A stretch of DNA of 64,000 nt, from NCBI RefSeq assembly GCF_000720455.1, contig NZ_JOAK01000005.1, positions 186,001 through 250,000 on the forward strand, given 5' to 3'. The notes under the pieces were generated by a model that saw only the letters and a list, made by a program, of their open reading frames with translations, searched no databases and was not told where the DNA came from. The first letter of the stretch is position 1, and each line of letters begins with the position of its first letter. A program made the translations under genes and the position numbers. This document shows, one piece after another, positions 46,914 to 55,789 of this stretch. Source of the stretch: Streptomyces virginiae (GTDB taxonomy: Bacteria > Actinomycetota > Actinomycetes > Streptomycetales > Streptomycetaceae).

Positions 46914-47806
46914 GGCCGGGCCCTGGGGAGCGGGCGGCCGCTCGCGGGGTCGGCGAGCGGGGCGAAGAGGTCTCCGTCGCGGTCGAGCCGCGGCCCGATG
47001 TCGTCGGCGAGGAAGACCAGGTCGGCGGGGGTGCGGCAGGCCTCGACCTCGGTCCAGGACACGGGGGCGGACACGGTGGGGCGGGCCCGCGCGCGCAGGG
47101 TGTAGGCGGCGGCGGTGGTCTTGGCGGCGGCGTTCTGGCTGTGGTCGACGAAGACCTTGCCAGGGCGCAGGGCCTTGGCCATGCGGTGGACCACGAGGTC
47201 GGGGAGCTCGCGCTCGGCCTCCTGGGCGAGCTGCTTCGCGTACGCGGACACCTGCGACGACGGGGTCGGCTCCAGGGGCACGGCCAGGTGCAGGCCCTTG
47301 GAGCCGGAGGTCTTGGCGTAGGCGTCGAGGCCGTCGGCGGCGAGGCGCTCGCGCAGCCAGAGGGCGACGGCGCTGCACTCGGCGACGGTCGCGGGCGCGC
47401 CGGGGTCGAGGTCGAGGACCATGCGATCGGCGACGGCGGGGCTGCCGGCCGGCCACTGGTGGATGTGGAACTCGACGACGAGGTTGGCGGACCACATGAG
47501 GGTGGCCATGTCGGCGACGACCACCTGTTCGGCGGAAGGGTCCTCGGAGCGCGGCACGGGGGTGGTCCTCACCCAGTCGGGTGCGCCGGGCGGCGGGTTC
47601 TTGGTGAAGAACAGCTGGCCGTCCGGTCCGTCGGGGTAGCGCAGGAAGGACACCGCCCGGTCGTGGATCTGGGCGAGCAGGGGCTCCGCGACGGTGGCGT
47701 AGTAGTGGAGCACCTCGCCCTTCGTGAAGCCGGTCTCCGGGTAGAGGACCTTGTCGAGGTTGCTGAGCGAGATGCGACGGCCCTCCACCAACGTGATCGG
47801 CGTCAT
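46910..47806 (-). CDS. LigD polymerase/primase domain protein
   Basis: A 298-residue archaeo-eukaryotic-primase-type polymerase that fills gaps during end joining. Catalytic acidic residues lie in RMVLDLDPGAPATVAE near residue 136-151, and the AYAKTSGSKGLHLAVPLE and VFVDHSQNAAAKTTAAAY segments are typical. It is separate from the ligase gene rather than fused, as in several actinobacteria. The ATG at 47806 begins MTPITLVEG. It is divergent from Ku with a 31-bp gap. Confidence 0.94.
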   Translation of the reverse strand: MTPITLVEGRRISLSNLDKVLYPETGFTKGEVLHYYATVAEPLLAQIHDRAVSFLRYPDGPDGQLFFTKNPPPGAPDWVRTTPVPRSEDPSAEQVVVADMATLMWSANLVVEFHIHQWPAGSPAVADRMVLDLDPGAPATVAECSAVALWLRERLAADGLDAYAKTSGSKGLHLAVPLEPTPSSQVSAYAKQLAQEAERELPDLVVHRMAKALRPGKVFVDHSQNAAAKTTAAAYTLRARARPTVSAPVSWTEVEACRTPADLVFLADDIGPRLDRDGDLFAPLADPASGRPLPRARP

Positions 47807-47837
47807 ACGATGAGATTGCCACGAAACAGGAGGAACC

Positions 47838-48956
47838 GTGCGATCCATCTGGAACGGAGCGATCTCCTTCGGCCTCGTCAGCATTCCGATCAAGCTCGTG
47901 AACGCGACCGAGAGCCACTCGATCTCCTTCCGTCAGATCCACCTCGCCGACGGCGGGCGGATCCGCTACCGCAAGGTGTGCGAGCTGGACGGAGAGGAGG
48001 TGCCGGGCGCCGAGATCGGCAAGGGGTACGAGGAGGCGGACGGGTCCGTCATCCCGATCACGGACGAGGACCTGGCGCAGCTGCCGCTGGCGACCGCGAA
48101 GACCATCGAGATCATGTCGTTCGTACCCGCCGAGGAGATCGATCCGCTGCAGATGGACGCGGCGTACTACCTGGCGGCGAACGGGGCGACCGCGGCGAAG
48201 CCGTACACGCTGCTGCGGGAGGCGCTGAAGCGGAGCCGGAAGGTCGCGATCGCCAAGTACGCGCTGCGGGGGCGGGAGCGGCTGGGCATGCTGCGGGTCG
48301 TCGACGACGTGATCGCGATGCACGGGCTGCTGTGGCCGGACGAGATCCGGGTGCCGGAGGGAGTCGCTCCGGACGTGGAGGTGACGGTCCGGGACGCCGA
48401 ACTCGACCTGGCGGACGCGCTGATGGCGACGCTCGGCGAGGTGGAGATGGCGTCGCTGCACGACGACTACCGGGACGCGGTGGAGGCGATGATCGCGGCG
48501 AAGGCGGGTGGGGCGTTCGAGCCGGCGGAGGCGCCGGGGGAGCCGGCCGGCGGGCAGGTGATCGACCTGATGGCGGCGCTGGAGAAGAGCGTGCGGGCTG
48601 CGAAGGCCTCGCGGGGCGAGACCGGTGGGGCCGGTGCCGGTGCCGGTGCCGGTGCCGAGGAGCCGGAGACGAAGGCAGGGGCCGAGGTCACGCCGATGCG
48701 GCGGGGCGGGGCGGGCCGCAAGACCTCGGCCGCGCCGAAGGCCGTGGGCGGCAAGAAGTCGACGGCGGCTTCGGCAAAGAAGACCGCCGCGACGGCGGCG
48801 GCGAAGAGCACGTCGGCCGCGTCGAAGAAGAAGACGACCGCCAAGTCGACGGCGGCCAAGTCGGGGACGACGAAGTCGACTTCGGCGGCGAGTGCGAAGA
48901 AGACCGGAGCGGGCGCGAAGAAGGCCGCGACGCCACGCAAGCGGGCCTCCGCCTGA
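47838..48956 (+). CDS. ku: Ku protein (non-homologous end joining)
   Basis: A 372-residue bacterial Ku, forming a homodimer ring that binds DNA ends and recruits LigD. The core (about 1-255) begins SIWNGAISFGLVSIPIKL. The remainder is a Lys/Ala/Ser/Thr-rich, histone-H1-like tail (KKSTAASAKKTAATAAAKS) expected to bind DNA. GTG start with AGGAGG 4 bases upstream. The tail's DNA repeats blend into the downstream minisatellite, and its last few codons are copied again 242 bp further on. Confidence 0.95.
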   Translation: MRSIWNGAISFGLVSIPIKLVNATESHSISFRQIHLADGGRIRYRKVCELDGEEVPGAEIGKGYEEADGSVIPITDEDLAQLPLATAKTIEIMSFVPAEEIDPLQMDAAYYLAANGATAAKPYTLLREALKRSRKVAIAKYALRGRERLGMLRVVDDVIAMHGLLWPDEIRVPEGVAPDVEVTVRDAELDLADALMATLGEVEMASLHDDYRDAVEAMIAAKAGGAFEPAEAPGEPAGGQVIDLMAALEKSVRAAKASRGETGGAGAGAGAGAEEPETKAGAEVTPMRRGGAGRKTSAAPKAVGGKKSTAASAKKTAATAAAKSTSAASKKKTTAKSTAAKSGTTKSTSAASAKKTGAGAKKAATPRKRASA

Positions 48957-49417
48957 CGCGGGACCGGGCCGAGCCGGGCCGGGCCGGGGCCGGGCCGAGC
49001 CGGGGGCGGGCCGAGCCGGGCCGGGGCCGGGCCGAGCCGGGCCGGGCCGAGCCGAGCCGGGGGCGGGCCGAGCCGGGGGCGGGCACGAGAGCAGGCACGA
49101 GAGCAGGCACGGGCGCGGGTGTGGTCGCCGGTGCGGTCGCCGGTGCGGGTGCCGGTGCGGGTGCGGGTGTGACGCCACGGAAGCGGGCCTCCGCCCGACA
49201 CAGGGCCACGCCGGGCCGGGGCCGGGCCGGGGCCGGGCCGGGGCCGGGCCGGGGCCGGGCGGGCGGGGCCGGGCCGAGCCGGGCCGAGGCCGGGGCCGGG
49301 CGCGAGAGCGGGAGCTGGGGCCGGGCCGGGGGCGAGAGCAGGTGTGGGGGCCGGGCCGGGGGCGAGAGCAGGCGCGGGAGCCGGGGCGGGTGCGGGAGTC
49401 GGGGCGGGCAGGCCTGC
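48957..49417. repeat. GC-rich minisatellite after Ku
   Basis: About 460 bp of short GC units such as GGGCCGAGCCGGGCC, GGGGCCGGGCC and CGGTGCGGGTGC repeated in irregular tandem. Near 49170-49195 it contains a copy of the Ku C-terminal coding sequence (ACGCCACGVAAGCGGGCCTCC), in which the stop has become CGA. No credible gene lies here, although long open frames cross it in several directions because of the GC composition. Confidence 0.9.
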
Positions 49418-49434
49418 GGCGGGCTCTGCCCGCC
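49418..49434. terminator. Hairpin between Ku repeat and NERD gene
   Basis: Perfect 7-bp stem GGCGGGC/GCCCGCC with a 3-base loop, lying just before the minus-strand NERD protein stop (49443). Compact bidirectional terminator. Confidence 0.65.
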
Positions 49435-49442
49435 TCGCCCTT

Positions 49443-50297
49443 TCAGCGTTTTCCGGGGCTCCGTCCCGGGCCCGGCGCCTCAGCGCCGGCGCGGCCGGTG
49501 TCCGGTAGCCAGGTGGCGGTGTCCCGGGCCTGGGCGAACAGGGCTTCGACGTCCGGCGGTTTGAGGGCCGTCGGGGACGCGACGAGGTCCGGGGTCGCCG
49601 TCGGCGGCTGGAGGACGCGGATGTCGCGGACCGTCGGGGCCGTCTCCAGGCGGGAGGCGTCGACCACCGCCAGCGCGGGGGTCACCTTCGCGGCCAGGAG
49701 CGCCGTCGCGCGGGCCGCCGCGCCGCGGATCCAGCGGGGGTCCGGGCGGGGTTCCGCACGGCCGACCGTGAGCAACAGGTCGCCCACGACCGCCCGCTGA
49801 CGGCGCCCCGGGACCGTACGCACGCAGAAGATCCCCGCCGGGCCGATGACCAGGTGGTCGATGTGGCCGAAGCCCGGGAGCGGGACGCAGTGCAGGGTCC
49901 GCCAGCCGTCCGGCTCCAGGGCGTCGAAGGCGTCACCCATCCGCTGCTGCGCCGTCAGGTCCTGGCGCAGCCGGTGCCGGGCGCGGGTGCCCGCGGCGCC
50001 GTGTTCCAGCTCCCCCAGCAGGGTCTCGCCGGGGCGGTTCGGTGCCAGGTCGGCGTCCGGCGGCAGGGCGAGGCGGCGCAGGTCGCCCGCGGTGGGGACC
50101 GGTGGCGGCCCGATGGACACGGTGCCGCTCAGGTAGGGACGCAGCACCGCCAGGACGGCTTCGCGGTGGTCGTCCGCGAGCACGCTGATCCGGTTGGCCT
50201 GGCGGTCGTACCAGGCGACCGCCTGTCCGTCGGGCAGGTTGACGTACAGTCGGCCACGGCCGGGCCGGCCGCTGGGCAGTACCTTGAGTCCGCGCAT
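49443..50297 (-). CDS. NERD domain-containing protein
   Basis: A 284-residue soluble protein. Its middle carries the nuclease-related domain (NERD): GDAFDALEPDGWRTLHCVPL, then FGHIDHLVIGPAGIFCVRTV, whose Asp and following residues mark the nuclease-like fold. N-terminal beta-rich region and a Pro-rich tail surround it. The position beside Ku/LigD fits a DNA-processing role, but this is inference; the family is only broadly linked to nucleic-acid processing. Confidence 0.8.
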   Translation of the reverse strand: MRGLKVLPSGRPGRGRLYVNLPDGQAVAWYDRQANRISVLADDHREAVLAVLRPYLSGTVSIGPPPVPTAGDLRRLALPPDADLAPNRPGETLLGELEHGAAGTRARHRLRQDLTAQQRMGDAFDALEPDGWRTLHCVPLPGFGHIDHLVIGPAGIFCVRTVPGRRQRAVVGDLLLTVGRAEPRPDPRWIRGAAARATALLAAKVTPALAVVDASRLETAPTVRDIRVLQPPTATPDLVASPTALKPPDVEALFAQARDTATWLPDTGRAGAEAPGPGRSPGKR

Positions 50298-50483
50298 TCA
50301 CCCTCACCCCCGCCGTCCATGGGAGCAGCCGGGGCGCCGCACGGCAATCCCTCGGTTGTGTAACGACTCCGACGGAACGTTGCGACTTCGCTGTTACACG
50401 AACGGGGTGTCGCCGCAACGGCCGCCCCCTAGGTTGGTCGCACCTGGAGACGCCAGGCCGTGACCAGCATCGAAGGACTTCCC

Positions 50484-51140
50484 GTGAGCACCGTCCGCCG
50501 CCGCACTCTCGTTCGCGCCGCCGCCGTGACCGCCTGTGCCGGCAGCCTGCTGGCGCTGCCCACCGCCGCCGCTCTGGCCGAAGGGGTACCGGCGGCCTCG
50601 TCGGCGCACTCCGCGGCCCCTCAGCGGACCCTGGTCAAGAGCCTCTCGCTGGCCGACGGGGTGTCCACGGCGAAGGTCTACCGGACGGCCAAGGGCGGCT
50701 ACCAGGCCGACATCCTGGCCGCCGACGGCGCCAGGGCGACCACCCTGACCAGCCGTGACGGGGTGACCGACGTCGGCGCCTCCGGTGAACTGCACGCGGC
50801 CCTGGACCCGGCGGGCCGGCTGACCTCCTGGGTGGGCGACGCCTCCGCGCAGGACGGTGGCCACGCCGTCGCGGGCGCCGGGCACAAGACCGGCACTCGT
50901 GACGCCGCGCGCAACGGGCAGCGCAACGGCCAGGTCGTCCCGGTCTCGGCCGAGCAGCGGGCCGCCTCCGGCGACACGCGCGCCCTGGAGGCCGCCTCCG
51001 CCGAGGGGCGGCGGCTGAGTACGCTGGCCGACGGACCCGGCGACGGCGTACTGCTGCTCGCCGCGGGCGGCGGTATCGCGGCGGTGGGTGCGGCCGGGCT
51101 CGGCTTCGCCATGCTGCGCAGGGGACGCACGGACGGCTGA
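50484..51140 (+). CDS. Secreted protein with C-terminal membrane anchor
   Basis: About 218 residues. A signal peptide (RRRTLVRAAAVTACAGSLLA followed by ALPTAAALA) is followed by a polar extracellular region of about 145 residues, then a C-terminal hydrophobic helix (LLLAAGGGIAAVGAAGLGFAM) and a short RRGRTDG tail. It lacks a sortase motif. I chose GTG 50484 because AAGGA lies six bases upstream. It is divergent from the NERD gene. No named family is recognised. Confidence 0.75.
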   Translation: MSTVRRRTLVRAAAVTACAGSLLALPTAAALAEGVPAASSAHSAAPQRTLVKSLSLADGVSTAKVYRTAKGGYQADILAADGARATTLTSRDGVTDVGASGELHAALDPAGRLTSWVGDASAQDGGHAVAGAGHKTGTRDAARNGQRNGQVVPVSAEQRAASGDTRALEAASAEGRRLSTLADGPGDGVLLLAAGGGIAAVGAAGLGFAMLRRGRTDG

Positions 51141-51304
51141 CCGGGACACCGGGTACCCGATGACCGGCGCGCGCCGGGGGTCGGTACCGGTACCGGCATC
51201 GACACCCGCATGGGCAAAAGGGGCGCACCTCCGCATATGGTGGGCCTGATCGACCGACGGCGCAACGCGGGCAGAAGGGCACGGGGGCTGTGGACAGGGG
51301 GGCC

Positions 51305-52189
51305 GTGAAGAGGTTCGGTTTCGGCGGCTCCGGGCACCGCCGCTCCCCCGCTCCCGCCGTCGTCCCGCTGCTGGTCCTCGCCGTGTTCCCGCTGCTGGCG
51401 GGGTGCGGCGACACCGGCGGGCTGGTCGCCGCGGGGGCGACCGCGACCGCGAGCGGGCCCGTACACCTGTGGCCCGACCGCCAGGGGGCGACCGTACCGC
51501 CGGCCGATCCGGCCGGGGCCCCGCCCGAGTACGTGAAGGGGATCCCGCCCGTCCGCGACGAGGACGTGCACGCGGTCGATCCGGTGGCCCTCGTCCAGGC
51601 GGAACTGCGGGTCCACCCGAAGGCCGGGGCCGGGGCGGACGGGATACCGGCCCAGACCGCGGCCGCGATCAACGCCTGCAAGAAGGGGGACGCGGACCCA
51701 GGGGCCTGCCCGGTGCTGTCGCCGTACTACCGGGACCTCACGGGCAACGGCAAGGACGAGCTGATCGTGGGCATCGAGTTCCCGGACCGGAAGATGTCCG
51801 TACGGGTCTACACGGCGGACCGCGACGGGCGGCTCAACCGGATCATGGCGACCACGCAGACCGTCGTCTCGGTGGAACTGGCCGGGCGGGACGTGGTCCT
51901 GCGGGTGCCCAGCGGGAACCGCGGCTACGAGCTGATCACCGCCTGGTCCTGGGAGGAGAAGCAGCGCACCATGCTGCCGACGCGCGAGCAGATCGTACGG
52001 GTGCCCGCGAATCCGCAGGGCCCGGCCGACCGCGGCCCGGGACCCGGACCTGGACCCGGGGGCGGTCCGGGGGGCGGTACCGGGGGCGGTCCGGGGTCCG
52101 GATCCGGCCCTGGTCTCGGCCCCGGATCCGGCGCCGGTCTCGGTCCCGGGTCCGGTCCCGGTCCCGGTCCCGCACCGGACCGGCCGTGA
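51305..52189 (+). CDS. Lipoprotein of unknown function, coupled to sensor kinase
   Basis: About 294 residues with a lipobox LLAGCGD, giving an acylated Cys near residue 34. A soluble domain follows with DLTGNGKDELIVGIEFPDRK, then a Gly/Pro-rich C-terminal tail. The stop overlaps the kinase start (GTGA), so the proteins are made together. This recalls CseA-CseC of the sigma-E system, where a lipoprotein modulates a sensor kinase, but the sequence is not clearly CseA. Start could be GTG 51305 or 51290. Confidence 0.8.
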   Translation: MKRFGFGGSGHRRSPAPAVVPLLVLAVFPLLAGCGDTGGLVAAGATATASGPVHLWPDRQGATVPPADPAGAPPEYVKGIPPVRDEDVHAVDPVALVQAELRVHPKAGAGADGIPAQTAAAINACKKGDADPGACPVLSPYYRDLTGNGKDELIVGIEFPDRKMSVRVYTADRDGRLNRIMATTQTVVSVELAGRDVVLRVPSGNRGYELITAWSWEEKQRTMLPTREQIVRVPANPQGPADRGPGPGPGPGGGPGGGTGGGPGSGSGPGLGPGSGAGLGPGSGPGPGPAPDRP

Positions 52190-53472
52190 GCGAGGACCGC
52201 GGGCGACGCCCCGGGCGGCGCCTGCCGCTCCGGCTCCGGCGCCGGCTCCGGCTACCCTCCTGGACGGCCACGCTGACCTGGAAGTCGGCGTGCTTCATCG
52301 TGGTGATGTGCTGCTCGCTGGCGGCCGTGCTCGGCGCGCTCGTGCACGTGGAGGTGACCCGCCAGACGGTGGCCACGGCCCGTGAGAAGGCGCTGGGCAA
52401 GCTGAACGACGTGGCGAGCGCCTACGAGGCGGGCGAGAACCTGCCGCCCGGTTCCGGACTGGACCCGGTGGGGCTGCCGCCGGAACTGCGGGCGCTCGCG
52501 GTCAGCGGCCACCGCGGGACGGTCGTGGCGGAGCACCGCGGCCGGCCGACGATGTGGGCGGCGGCCCCGGCGGACGGCCGGGCGCTGGCGACCGCCGTCG
52601 ACTACGGGCAGAGCGCCCGCACCATCAGCGGTCTGGACAACGCGATCATCGGCTCGTCGGTGCTGGCGATCGGCGGGACGCTGCTCGTGGGCGCCTTCTC
52701 GGTGACCCGGGTGACCCGTCGGCTGCACCAGACGGCGACCGTGGCGCGGCGGATCACCCAGGGAGATCTCGACGCCCGGGTGGACGACCCGCGCACGAAG
52801 GACCCGTCGCGGCGCCAGGACGAGGTCGCGACGGTGGCCGGGGCGCTGGACACGATGGCCGGCAGCCTGCAGTCGAAGCTGGAGAGCGAGCGGCGGTTCA
52901 CGGCGGACGTGGCTCATGAGCTGCGCACGCCGCTGACCGGTTTGCAGGCGGCGTCGGAGCTTCTGCCGGAGGGCCGGCCGACGGAGCTGGTGCGCGAACG
53001 GGTACGGACGATGCGGCAGCTGACGGAGGACCTGCTGGAGATCTCCCGGCTGGACTCGGGCAGCGAGGCGGTGGAGACGGACCTGCACCAGCTGGGGCGG
53101 CTGGCCCGGCGCGTGGTGCGGGCGTCGGGGACGGACACGGAGGTGGTCGTCCTGCGGGACGCCCACGTGGAGACGGACCGGCGCAGGCTGGAGCGGGTCC
53201 TGGGGAACCTGGTGGCCAACGCCCATCAGCACGGCCGGCCGTCGGTGGTGCTGACGGTGGACGGGCCGGTGGTGACCGTACGGGACCACGGGGACGGCTT
53301 CCCCGACTACCTGCTGGCGCACGGCCCGCAGCGCTTCCGCAGCGGCGGGAAGGGCCACGGGCTGGGCCTGACCATCGCCGTGGGCCAGGCGGAGGCGATC
53401 GGCGCGACGCTGCGCTTCCACACCGCGGAGACCGGCGGCGGCCTGGCGGTCCTCTCCCTCCCGGGCTCCTGA
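52186..53472 (+). CDS. Sensor histidine kinase (HAMP, HisKA)
   Basis: About 428 residues: a basic N-terminus, TM1 (SACFIVVMCCSLAAVLGALV), a short periplasmic-side domain of about 110 residues, TM2, a HAMP domain (RITQGDLDARVDD), a dimerisation box FTADVAHELRTPLTGLQAA with the phospho-His near residue 245, and an ATPase domain with RSGGKGHGLGLTIAVGQA. No response regulator is adjacent in this window. It is translationally coupled to the lipoprotein. Confidence 0.92.
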   Translation: MSEDRGRRPGRRLPLRLRRRLRLPSWTATLTWKSACFIVVMCCSLAAVLGALVHVEVTRQTVATAREKALGKLNDVASAYEAGENLPPGSGLDPVGLPPELRALAVSGHRGTVVAEHRGRPTMWAAAPADGRALATAVDYGQSARTISGLDNAIIGSSVLAIGGTLLVGAFSVTRVTRRLHQTATVARRITQGDLDARVDDPRTKDPSRRQDEVATVAGALDTMAGSLQSKLESERRFTADVAHELRTPLTGLQAASELLPEGRPTELVRERVRTMRQLTEDLLEISRLDSGSEAVETDLHQLGRLARRVVRASGTDTEVVVLRDAHVETDRRRLERVLGNLVANAHQHGRPSVVLTVDGPVVTVRDHGDGFPDYLLAHGPQRFRSGGKGHGLGLTIAVGQAEAIGATLRFHTAETGGGLAVLSLPGS

Positions 53473-53608
53473 CACACCGCCCGGCAGCCGCTTGCGCCCC
53501 GTCCCCGGGCGCCGCCGCGGCGCACGCGGGCGCAGCCCCCTGCCCGGCCCGGGCCGCGGGTACCGCGGTCAGGGGGTACGGCCCGCCGGCCGGGGCGACG
53601 GGCCGGGG

Positions 53609-53881
53609 TCAGTCCTGGGGGCGGGGGGTTCTGGTCCAGGGCCAGCGGGGGCGGGGCTTGGTGCCCGAGGGGCGGAAGGCGTACTTCCAGCCCTTCTGCA
53701 GGCCCAGCCGCTTGGAGTAGCCCGACGGGACGCGTTCGTACAGCAGCACCGTCGGCGGGCCGTCCGGCGTCGGGACGGGAATCTCGTACCACTTCGGCGG
53801 GTGTCCGGTCGGGCCGAGCAGGATCGGGAGGACCCGGCCGTCCATCGGGCCGCCCTCGAACGGGGTCGGTTGGCTTCTCAC
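53609..53881 (-). CDS. Conserved hypothetical protein
   Basis: A 90-residue basic, Pro/Arg/Tyr-rich soluble protein, for example ILLGPTGHPPKWYEIPVPTP and LYERVPSGYSKRLGLQKG. Composition is protein-like; no membrane segment or named family is recognised. GTG start with GGTGGG near it. It lies 10 bp from the TetR gene's stop and on the same strand, so it could be co-transcribed with it. Confidence 0.65.
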   Translation of the reverse strand: MRSQPTPFEGGPMDGRVLPILLGPTGHPPKWYEIPVPTPDGPPTVLLYERVPSGYSKRLGLQKGWKYAFRPSGTKPRPRWPWTRTPRPQD

Positions 53882-53891
53882 CCCACCAGTG

Positions 53892-54605
53892 TCACAGCAG
53901 GTGGGCGGCCTCGGAGACCACCGGCATCACGCGCCGGGCCAGGGCCCCGACCGGGCCGTCCGCCGATTCCATGGCCAGGGCTGCCCGGGCGGCCGCGGCG
54001 GTCTCCGGATCCGTGGCGGCGGTGGCCGTCAGCAGGGCGATGAACTGGTCGAGCAGCCAGTCCCGGAGGGTGTCGACCTCGGGCTGCTTGCCCTCGTCGA
54101 TCCATATGAGGGAGGCCGCCTCGACCGCGGTGATCCACGTGCGGACCATCATGCGCAGCCGGGGCCCGGGCGCCGGGACCCCCAGGTGGAGGAGGATCTG
54201 GTCGGCCGCGGCCCGGCGGATGCCGTCGACCGTCGCCGTCGTCCGGGAGGTCTCCACGACGCTGCCGCCCTGGAGGAGGGCCGCGAAGCCGGTGTCGTGC
54301 TCGTCGACGAAGGCGAGGTAGCGGTCCAGGGCCCGGGACAGCCGCCGGGTCAGGGGGCCCTCCTGGGGTACGGCGAAGCAGAGTTCGAGGAGGTCGGCCG
54401 CCGAGCGCAGGGCCGCCTCGTAGAGCTGCTGCTTGCCGCCGGGGAAGTAGCGGTAGACGAGCGGGCGCGAGACTCCGGCGGCCTCGGCGACGTCGTCCAG
54501 CGAGACCTCCTCCGGAGCCCGGTGCGCGAACAGCGAGAGGGCCGCGTCGAGGAGTTGGGCCCGCCGCTCCTCGACGCTCAGCCTGCGGTACGCGCGTACG
54601 GTCAT
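53892..54605 (-). CDS. TetR-family transcriptional regulator
   Basis: A 237-residue repressor. The N-terminal helix-turn-helix is visible as VSLDDVAEAAGVSRPLVYRY near residue 34-53, followed by FPGGKQQLYEAAL; the C-terminal ligand domain is helical. The ATG begins MTVRAYRRLSVEERRAQ. It lies downstream of the AurF-like gene on the same strand, so it may regulate the adjacent di-iron gene pair; no operator was confirmed. Confidence 0.9.
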   Translation of the reverse strand: MTVRAYRRLSVEERRAQLLDAALSLFAHRAPEEVSLDDVAEAAGVSRPLVYRYFPGGKQQLYEAALRSAADLLELCFAVPQEGPLTRRLSRALDRYLAFVDEHDTGFAALLQGGSVVETSRTTATVDGIRRAAADQILLHLGVPAPGPRLRMMVRTWITAVEAASLIWIDEGKQPEVDTLRDWLLDQFIALLTATAATDPETAAAARAALAMESADGPVGALARRVMPVVSEAAHLL

Positions 54606-54691
54606 GACCGCAGGGTAGCCCGCGAGTGGCCGGCCGCGGCCGGCGTCCGCGAAGTCCCGGCCCGATCCGGCCGCCCGGGCCCCTGCCGTGG

Positions 54692-55621
54692 CTACGCCAG
54701 CAGTCCCGAGCTCTGCCACAGCCTCCGGCCGACGCCGCGCAGTACGCCGATGTCGTCGAGGAAGTCGGTGAGCCGCTTGGCGCCGGTCTGCATGACCTCG
54801 CGGCGGTGGCCGCTGGCCCGGACCTGGGCGACCGCTTCGCGGCGGTCCAGGCCGACGTTGTCGTAGACGGCCGGGTTGACGAAGGCGAGGGAGAAGACGC
54901 GGGCGGCCTCGCCGCAGCTGATCCGGGTGAGTTCCTGCTCCCAGCGCGGGGCCGTCAGCATCTGGCGGCGCAGCTCCTCGCGCGCGTACCGGACGTGCCG
55001 GGCCTCCTCGATGACGTGGATCCGGGTGACGCCGCGGACCAGCGGCTGGATGCGCTCGTCCGGGAAGGTCAGGCGCTGCATCCAGTCGAGGATCTCCTCG
55101 CCGAGCAGGGTGCACGCGAAGGAACCGGGCGTGGTGGAGACGGTCTTCAGGATCCGCGCGAGGTTGTGGTTGAGGCGGGAGACGGGGTACTCGGGGCTGC
55201 CGCTCTTCTGGATCATCCGGGCGAACATCATCGAGTGCCGGCACTCGTCGGCGATCTCGGTGAGCGCGTAGCGCACGTGCTTGCTGGTCAGCGACTTGTC
55301 GTAGATGTGGCGGACCATCAGCTGCATGAGGATGATCTCGAACCAGATGCCGAGCGAGCCGAGCGCCGCCGCCTCGTGGCGGGAGAGGTCGATGCGCTGC
55401 TCCTCGCCCATCTTCTTCCAGAGCGGGGTGTCGTAGAGGGAGAGCAGTTCGGGCGGCCAGTAGTACTTCCCCTCGACCATGGGTGCGTCCCAGTCGAGTT
55501 CCTTGTCGGGGTCGAAGGAGTGCTTGGCCGAGGATTCCAGCAGGCGCTCGGCTATCTGCTCCCGGTCCTTGAGGAGGCCGAGGGCGTCCCTGAGCGCGGC
55601 TCGTTCGGTCACGGTCGTCAT
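54692..55621 (-). CDS. AurF-like di-iron oxygenase
   Basis: A 309-residue ferritin-like protein similar to the AurF (p-aminobenzoate N-oxygenase) family. Di-iron ligands are seen as TEIADECRHSMMFARMI and HVIEEARHVRYARE, each giving Glu plus His, with a further Glu in GIWFEIILMQ. The substrate is unknown; AurF relatives also act on lipids and other amines. The ATG at 55621 begins MTTVTERAAL. It is divergent from a second ferritin-like gene. Confidence 0.85.
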   Translation of the reverse strand: MTTVTERAALRDALGLLKDREQIAERLLESSAKHSFDPDKELDWDAPMVEGKYYWPPELLSLYDTPLWKKMGEEQRIDLSRHEAAALGSLGIWFEIILMQLMVRHIYDKSLTSKHVRYALTEIADECRHSMMFARMIQKSGSPEYPVSRLNHNLARILKTVSTTPGSFACTLLGEEILDWMQRLTFPDERIQPLVRGVTRIHVIEEARHVRYAREELRRQMLTAPRWEQELTRISCGEAARVFSLAFVNPAVYDNVGLDRREAVAQVRASGHRREVMQTGAKRLTDFLDDIGVLRGVGRRLWQSSGLLA

Positions 55622-55789
55622 GGCTTCGGACACCTCGTCGTCGAGTTACCGGCGGTCAGTTCTTATGAGACTGCTTGTCAGCAAGGTCGTCAATCCCCCG
55701 CGCACGACTTGTTGACCCCGCGTCTACCAACGTGTGACTCTGCCAACTGTCCGGTCCTGCACCGCAGTACGTGAGACGAGGGGGCGTCA

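Noticed and set aside
46017..49178. A single 1,053-codon minus-strand open frame spanning ligase, LigD polymerase and Ku
   Set aside because: It is open only because of GC bias; the N-terminal two thirds are Arg/Pro repeats and shadow of Ku and LigD polymerase. The ligase begins at GTG 46913.
49200..49400. A CRISPR array from repeated GC units
   Set aside because: Units are irregular and short with no spacers of even length and no cas genes.
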